Source of the DNA: GWC2-37-8 sp964485555
GTDB lineage: Bacteria; Patescibacteriota; Minisyncoccia; Moranbacterales; GWC2-37-73
Reading direction: 5' to 3'
Assembly: GCA_964485555.1 (NCBI GenBank)
Contig: CAZAJN010000058.1
Coordinates: 1-16,673, forward strand
Length of the DNA: 16,673 nt
Part shown: one piece after another, positions 14,165 through 16,673 of the stretch
Layout: each line of letters opens with the position of its first letter
How positions within the stretch are numbered: the first letter of the stretch is position 1
The notes under the pieces: model-generated
What the model was told of the DNA's origin: nothing
What the model saw: only the letters and a program-made list of their open reading frames with translations
Database searches by the model: none
Position numbers and translations under genes: made by a program

Positions 14165-14178
14165 GTTTTCGGCGTCAA
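14150..14178 (-). promoter_or_regulatory. Promoter of the metal-resistance operon
   Basis: On the minus strand, TTGACG (14178-14173), a 17-bp spacer and TATCAT (14155-14150). The -10 lies within the palindrome, so bound repressor would block polymerase. The leader would be only about 10-20 nt. Confidence 0.7.
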
Positions 14179-14240
14179 CATTCAAGACGTCGTCTTCACG
14201 CCTTGTCTAGAAAAGTAGCTCTCTCCTGCCCTTAGACTGT

Positions 14241-14307
14241 CGGGACGCAGAGGATTTCCGCGTCATTAATTTGCCGTCGCAAATTAATTCCTTGCCCTGG
14301 GCAGCGC
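14241..14307. repeat. Dispersed GC-rich repeat, copy 1
   Basis: It aligns with 16477-16542: both have CGGG(A/G)CGCAG, GGATTT(C/T)CGCGTC, GCCGTCGC and TCCTTGCCCTGGGCAGCGC in the same order. This copy also forms a perfect hairpin, ATTAATTTGC (14265-14274) / GCAAATTAAT (14279-14288), around CGTC. It is non-coding and lies between the resistance operon and the AbiE pair. Confidence 0.75.
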
Positions 14308-14345
14308 CAAATCCTCGCTCGCTCGAATTTGTCGACATTCGCTAC

Positions 14346-14370
14346 AAAAGTCTTCTACTGAAGATTTTTT
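14346..14370. terminator. Hairpin after the AbiEii gene
   Basis: TCTTC (14351-14355) and GAAGA (14360-14364) pair around TACT. The stem continues as A4/T with one bulged G and ends in T6 on the plus side. It lies directly after the AbiEii stop. The T-run on the minus side is short (4), so termination of the AbiE pair is only probable. Confidence 0.5.
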
Positions 14371-14376
14371 GTTCAA

Positions 14377-15069
14377 CTATTTCTCATTTTCAACTGCCAT
14401 TTTCAAGAAAAATATAGTCTCGCTTTTCAGCTTGGCGCGCGACCAGTCTTTCTGCTGCTCGCTCAATAATTCCCCTAGACCATCCAGGATGTGCTTGTTA
14501 TCTGTTTTTTCAAGCATTTCAATGCATTTGAGCAATAATTCTTGAAATGGCATTCCGGCTCTTTGTTCAACGATTTCCTTGTTTATTTCCCATCCTTGTT
14601 TGTAGAAATAATAAACATCAAAAATATCCCTGCTTGTTTTTCCGATTCGTTCATACATGGCCATAAGTTTGTGAGCAAACATGTCAGGTGGAGTCATGAC
14701 CAACATGGAAATGCCGAGAAATGTTTTTATTTCATAGCGAGAACCGAATTGTCTTCTGCTCACCTCAACTTTTATTTTCTGCGCCCCAGTCGCGTATGAA
14801 ATGACATTGAGCAAATTGAAACGCTTGATGTGCGAATCTTCAATTGTTCCATACTGCGCCACAATTTTGTTTATTTTTTCAAAAACTTCTTTTTCTTTTG
14901 AATCATCCAATAGATCAAAATCCAAATCAACAGAGTTGCGGTTCAGTCCATGGAACAAAAGGGCTGCTGTTCCACCCTTAAAACCAAGATATGGTGAAAT
15001 GGTCGTATCGGTGTATATATCCTTGAGAATCTGCAGCAAAATGCTTTTGTGCTTGGCGTAGTCGAACAT
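14377..15069 (-). CDS. AbiEii/AbiGii-family nucleotidyltransferase toxin
   Basis: I start at the ATG at 15069 (230 residues). An upstream TTG would add a tail encoded by palindromic repeat DNA. The family motifs are present. Motif I is GFKGGTAALLFHGLNR with DLDFDLL, the metal-binding aspartates at about D48, D50 and D52. Motif II is KIKVEVSRR. Motif III is PPDMFAHKLMAMYER with K134. Motif IV is RDIFDVYYF at about 147-155. AbiEii proteins are polymerase-beta-fold nucleotidyltransferases that arrest growth, the toxin half of type IV toxin-antitoxin and phage-abortive systems. The length is on the short side of AbiEii. It follows its antitoxin gene by 85 nt, across two hairpins. All catalytic residues look intact. 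Confidence 0.93.
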   Translation of the reverse strand: MFDYAKHKSILLQILKDIYTDTTISPYLGFKGGTAALLFHGLNRNSVDLDFDLLDDSKEKEVFEKINKIVAQYGTIEDSHIKRFNLLNVISYATGAQKIKVEVSRRQFGSRYEIKTFLGISMLVMTPPDMFAHKLMAMYERIGKTSRDIFDVYYFYKQGWEINKEIVEQRAGMPFQELLLKCIEMLEKTDNKHILDGLGELLSEQQKDWSRAKLKSETIFFLKMAVENEK

Positions 15070-15095
15070 ATTTTTATTATCGAACGGAGCGAGAG

Positions 15096-15156
15096 AAGCA
15101 ATAGATTGCTTTCGTTTCCGAGCGAGTGATGATAACAAGCTGGTAATCTCCAGCTT
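15096..15156 (-). promoter_or_regulatory. Two hairpins between antitoxin and toxin genes
   Basis: AAGCAAT (15096-15102) / ATTGCTT (15105-15111) and AAGCTGG (15137-15143) / CCAGCTT (15150-15156) are both perfect. The second overlaps the antitoxin stop codon. No T-run follows, so they are not clear terminators. They could affect the toxin:antitoxin ratio or mRNA stability. The first one lies in repeat-like GAGCGAG DNA. Confidence 0.5.
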
Positions 15157-15751
15157 ATTTGTTATTGATAAAATTTTTATAGTACTCCTTAACTTTTCTC
15201 TCTAAGCGCTTATTGTTATATATCGGAACAATTTCAAAAACTTTTTCCCAATTCAAAGGATTCAAGTTGTCAAAATGATATTCCTTGGTGACATACAAGC
15301 GGTCCAAAAATGCACGCTCTTTTGTGGCCCAAGCAACATTGTTCCGATGTTCAATTCCAGTCGTATCGCTCAAAACATATTTTTTCATGCGTACGTAGTT
15401 TATTTTCTGACCATTGGCTTCAATTTCACGATTAACATAGGATGCCACAAAGATATTCCCATAATATTGGAAATTGATTCCCTCGCGAGTCAAAACAGTC
15501 TCAAAGCTTACATATGACGGAGTGTATATTTTCGTTGCCAACTCCATGCGGTCATAATTCCAATCTTTTGCATAGAAGCCCCGATATGCTCTAACTAATT
15601 TTCCAGTTTTGACATATTTCTTCAATCTGTCATTGATAACAGCCGTATTTTCCTCACGCCACATTAAAGCGGCGTCTTTTGCTGAAAAGACTGTTCGGGA
15701 GGATCTCAATATTGCCTCTAAATAGGCTCTTTTAGTGATTTTATTAGCCAT
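15155..15751 (-). CDS. AbiEi-type antitoxin / transcriptional repressor
   Basis: The 198-residue product has an N-terminal winged helix (about 1-60) with VFSAKDAALMWREENTAVIN, RLKKYVKTGKLVRAYRGFYA. A C-terminal domain (about 65-198) has YTPSYVSFETVLTREGINFQ and ATKERAFLDRLYV, which match the AbiEi pattern. Known AbiEi proteins bind inverted repeats at their promoter and neutralise AbiEii without forming a stable complex with it (type IV). Here an inverted repeat sits between the promoter and the ATG at 15751, matching that autoregulation. No SD. It is first in the operon, as expected for the antitoxin. Confidence 0.88.
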   Translation of the reverse strand: MANKITKRAYLEAILRSSRTVFSAKDAALMWREENTAVINDRLKKYVKTGKLVRAYRGFYAKDWNYDRMELATKIYTPSYVSFETVLTREGINFQYYGNIFVASYVNREIEANGQKINYVRMKKYVLSDTTGIEHRNNVAWATKERAFLDRLYVTKEYHFDNLNPLNWEKVFEIVPIYNNKRLERKVKEYYKNFINNK

Positions 15752-15757
15752 ATGTTT

Positions 15758-15788
15758 ACTGAAAGGGGTATTAGTAACCCTTTCTAGT
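15758..15788. promoter_or_regulatory. Inverted repeat, probable AbiEi operator
   Basis: ACT-GAAAGGG (15758-15767) and CCCTTTC-T-AGT (15778-15788) are complementary apart from one extra T. It lies between the -10 and the antitoxin start, at the expected start of transcription. Confidence 0.6.
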
Positions 15789-15791
15789 TAC

Positions 15792-15820
15792 ATTATAGCA
15801 TATTGTGTCAAATTTAGCAA
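15792..15820 (-). promoter_or_regulatory. Extended -10 promoter of the AbiE pair
   Basis: On the minus strand, TTGCTA (15820-15815), a 17-bp spacer and TATAAT (15797-15792), with TGC directly before the -10. The -10 is consensus. Confidence 0.7.
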
Positions 15821-15971
15821 TAGTTCGGGAGTCAAGGACGCACCAGTGAACGATTTTGCCCTCACTATTAAAGGAACTATGACTAGCTGAGACCCTGTTA
15901 AGGCAAATCTTGATCGAGTAAAGACCTTGATGGGGTTAATTTATTTGCATATATAATGTCAATGTATTTTC
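15821..15971. other. Non-coding gap with a possible decayed reading frame or structured RNA
   Basis: No gene is supported in 15821-16062. On the plus strand one frame reads VNDFALTIKGTMTS, a TGA (15888-15890), then DPVKANLDRVKTLMGLIYLH. It could be remnant coding DNA interrupted by a stop. The same DNA can fold as ACCC..AAGG (15892-15904) with CCTT..GGGT (15925-15936). A TATAAT lies at 15952-15957. None of these is strong. Confidence 0.3.
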
Positions 15972-16000
15972 TTGACATATTATCAATTAAAGTGTACCCT
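15972..16000 (+). promoter_or_regulatory. Promoter candidate for the gene at 16063
   Basis: TTGACA (15972-15977), a 17-bp spacer and TACCCT (15995-16000). The -35 is consensus; the -10 keeps only TA and the final T. Confidence 0.45.
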
Positions 16001-16037
16001 TCAATATCAGCAGTTTAAGCAGTACCTATCATATTTA

Positions 16038-16058
16038 TGGCTTATCAAGCCAAGGAGG
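16038..16058 (+). promoter_or_regulatory. Hairpin next to a strong SD
   Basis: TGGCTT (16038-16043) and AAGCCA (16047-16052) pair around ATC, directly before the SD AAGGAGG (16052-16058), 4 nt before the ATG. The hairpin-then-SD design is like that before the gene at 568. Confidence 0.5.
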
Positions 16059-16062
16059 AAAC

Positions 16063-16347
16063 ATGCAAGTAACGTCGATAGATAAATTTAAACTCGTTTG
16101 CATTCTAACTTTTGCCTTATTCATGATAGCTGTCGACCTGAGACACCCTATCGTTGGCATCTTCACTGCAATATTTGCCTTGGTTTTTGCAAACATCATG
16201 CATTTTCGCCACTGCAGAACATGTGAATCTTGGATTGCTCACAGGAAATACGTTGGCGAGAATCAGTTTGTAATGGAATGTTTGAAATGTAAGGTGCAGG
16301 TACCTGCAGAAAAAATGACACTGAAAGCTATGTGGGACATGGAATAA
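16063..16347 (+). CDS. Small membrane protein with C-terminal four-cysteine (zinc-ribbon-like) motif
   Basis: A full SD (AAGGAGG) precedes the ATG, which settles the start. The 94-residue product has two adjacent hydrophobic segments, about residues 9-24 (FKLVCILTFALFMIAVD) and 30-46 (IVGIFTAIFALVFANIM). A cytosolic-type tail follows with C-R-T-C (about 51-54) and C-L-K-C (about 73-76). The two CxxC pairs about 20 residues apart are the usual spacing of a rubredoxin-like or zinc-ribbon knuckle. No family recognised. It stands alone with its own promoter candidate and a strong terminator 13 nt after the stop. A membrane-anchored zinc ribbon is what is visible; the function is unknown. Confidence 0.8.
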   Translation: MQVTSIDKFKLVCILTFALFMIAVDLRHPIVGIFTAIFALVFANIMHFRHCRTCESWIAHRKYVGENQFVMECLKCKVQVPAEKMTLKAMWDME

Positions 16348-16360
16348 ATGCAGTGACTAG

Positions 16361-16408
16361 GCTCGGGAACTTCAAGCGGTAATTTCACTTGAAGTTACCG
16401 AGCTTTTT
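16361..16408 (+). terminator. Strong intrinsic terminator
   Basis: Arms 16361-16376 and 16388-16403 (GCTCGG.. / ..CCGAGC) pair over 16 bp with one mismatch around an 11-nt loop. T5 follows (16404-16408). It ends the gene at 16063. Confidence 0.92.
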
Positions 16409-16437
16409 AATTTACGGATCATATATTTTTTTAATTA

Positions 16438-16542
16438 GGGGCGTAGGGATTCCTCCTCACCCAAATTTCTCGATTTCGGGGCGCAGGGATTTTCGCGTCG
16501 CTAACTCGCCGTCGCTCATTCACTCCTTGCCCTGGGCAGCGC
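16438..16542. repeat. Dispersed GC-rich repeat, copy 2, with a partial third copy
   Basis: 16477-16542 matches 14241-14307 in order and spacing. A shorter start-only copy, GGGGCGTAGGGATT, lies at 16438-16451. The TGCCC-T-GGGCA palindrome near the end is shared by the two long copies. Non-coding. Confidence 0.7.
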
Positions 16543-16581
16543 TGAACGCTTCTATGGTCGCGTCCATCGACGCACACTGCA

Positions 16582-16603
16582 TTATTGTTCTGCTGAACAA
16601 TAA
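16582..16603. repeat. Perfect 9-bp hairpin
   Basis: TTATTGTTC (16582-16590) and GAACAATAA (16595-16603) pair around TGCT. No T-run follows. It lies between the repeat and the tRNA-like fragment. I see no gene in 16409-16673. Confidence 0.55.
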
Positions 16604-16621
16604 CTTGTTTAGCTTCTGCCC

Positions 16622-16642
16622 GTTCGAATCCCTGGCAATCCA
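16622..16642 (+). other. tRNA 3'-end-like fragment, possible attachment-site remnant
   Basis: GTTCGAATCC followed by CTGGCAATCCA reads as a tRNA T-loop, 3' T-stem, 3' acceptor strand and discriminator. The 5' T-stem strand does not pair (CCCG stands where CAGGG is needed), and no GGATTGC acceptor partner lies upstream, so this is not a complete tRNA gene. A displaced tRNA 3' end is typical of the far border of an integrated element. Confidence 0.4.
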
Positions 16643-16673
16643 AAATAAAACAAAAACAGGGAGAACTAAAAAG

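Noticed and set aside
14012..14218. Plus-strand open frame across the arsR palindrome
   Set aside because: It overlaps arsR in antisense; its MIHLM start arises only from palindrome symmetry.
16440..16642. Complete tRNA gene, possibly with an intron
   Set aside because: No acceptor 5' strand (GGATTGC), D-arm or anticodon arm can be matched.
16431..16643. Minus-strand open frame at the right end
   Set aside because: It translates repeat copy 2 and the tRNA-like fragment; no SD, no protein-like composition.
1..16673. CRISPR array
   Set aside because: No regularly spaced direct repeats and no cas-like genes; the repeats seen are palindromic or dispersed.

Overview
The window looks like an AT-rich bacterial chromosome piece, most likely from a Patescibacteria/CPR lineage (Parcubacteria or Moranbacteria-like). 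That is inference, not proof. The reasons are several: many short orphan proteins, two TrmB-type regulators, core genes without Shine-Dalgarno (SD) sequences, and GC-rich palindromic islands between genes. The reading frames fit the standard code with UGA as stop, which argues against the Gracilibacteria/SR1 code. No rRNA, complete tRNA, CRISPR array or transposase gene was found.

Layout. Bases 1-1400 hold the 5' part of a TrmB-like regulator (minus) and, divergently, two small unknown genes with strong SDs. The second is split by a -1 frameshift exactly at an A-AAA-AAG slippery heptamer. Bases 1400-2960 hold a minus operon of a full TrmB-like regulator and an unknown 198-residue protein, between a near-consensus promoter and a clear terminator. 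Bases 3000-5700 hold divergent ychF and thiI, whose start regions share the same 13-bp promoter-like block in opposite orientation. Bases 5700-7100 hold an ECF sigma factor and a membrane protein that may be its partner. Bases 7280-10840 hold alr, a 473-residue protein with four ~72-residue repeats and a sigma-region-2-like C-terminus, nth (endonuclease III with a damaged iron-sulfur motif) and a small coupled ORF. Bases 10900-11500 hold a VOC-domain gene and a ~140-bp palindromic repeat element.

Bases 11595-14180 form a metal/metalloid resistance operon: ArsR/SmtB sensor, CDF Zn/Cd exporter, CxxC thioredoxin-like protein and ArsP/DUF318 permease. It is read from a promoter whose -10 lies inside a perfect 20-bp-arm palindrome, a plausible ArsR operator. 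Bases 14377-15820 hold an AbiEi/AbiEii type IV toxin-antitoxin pair with an extended -10 promoter and an inverted repeat over the probable transcript start. Bases 15820-16673 hold a long non-coding gap, a small two-TM zinc-ribbon-like gene with a strong SD and terminator, a second copy of a dispersed GC-rich repeat, and a tRNA-3'-end-like fragment.

Overall, conserved housekeeping genes (ychF, thiI, alr, nth) alternate with accessory modules (metal resistance, AbiE, orphan SD-bearing genes). The accessory modules are bordered by repeats, and one end carries a tRNA-like remnant, which fits a region that gains cargo.
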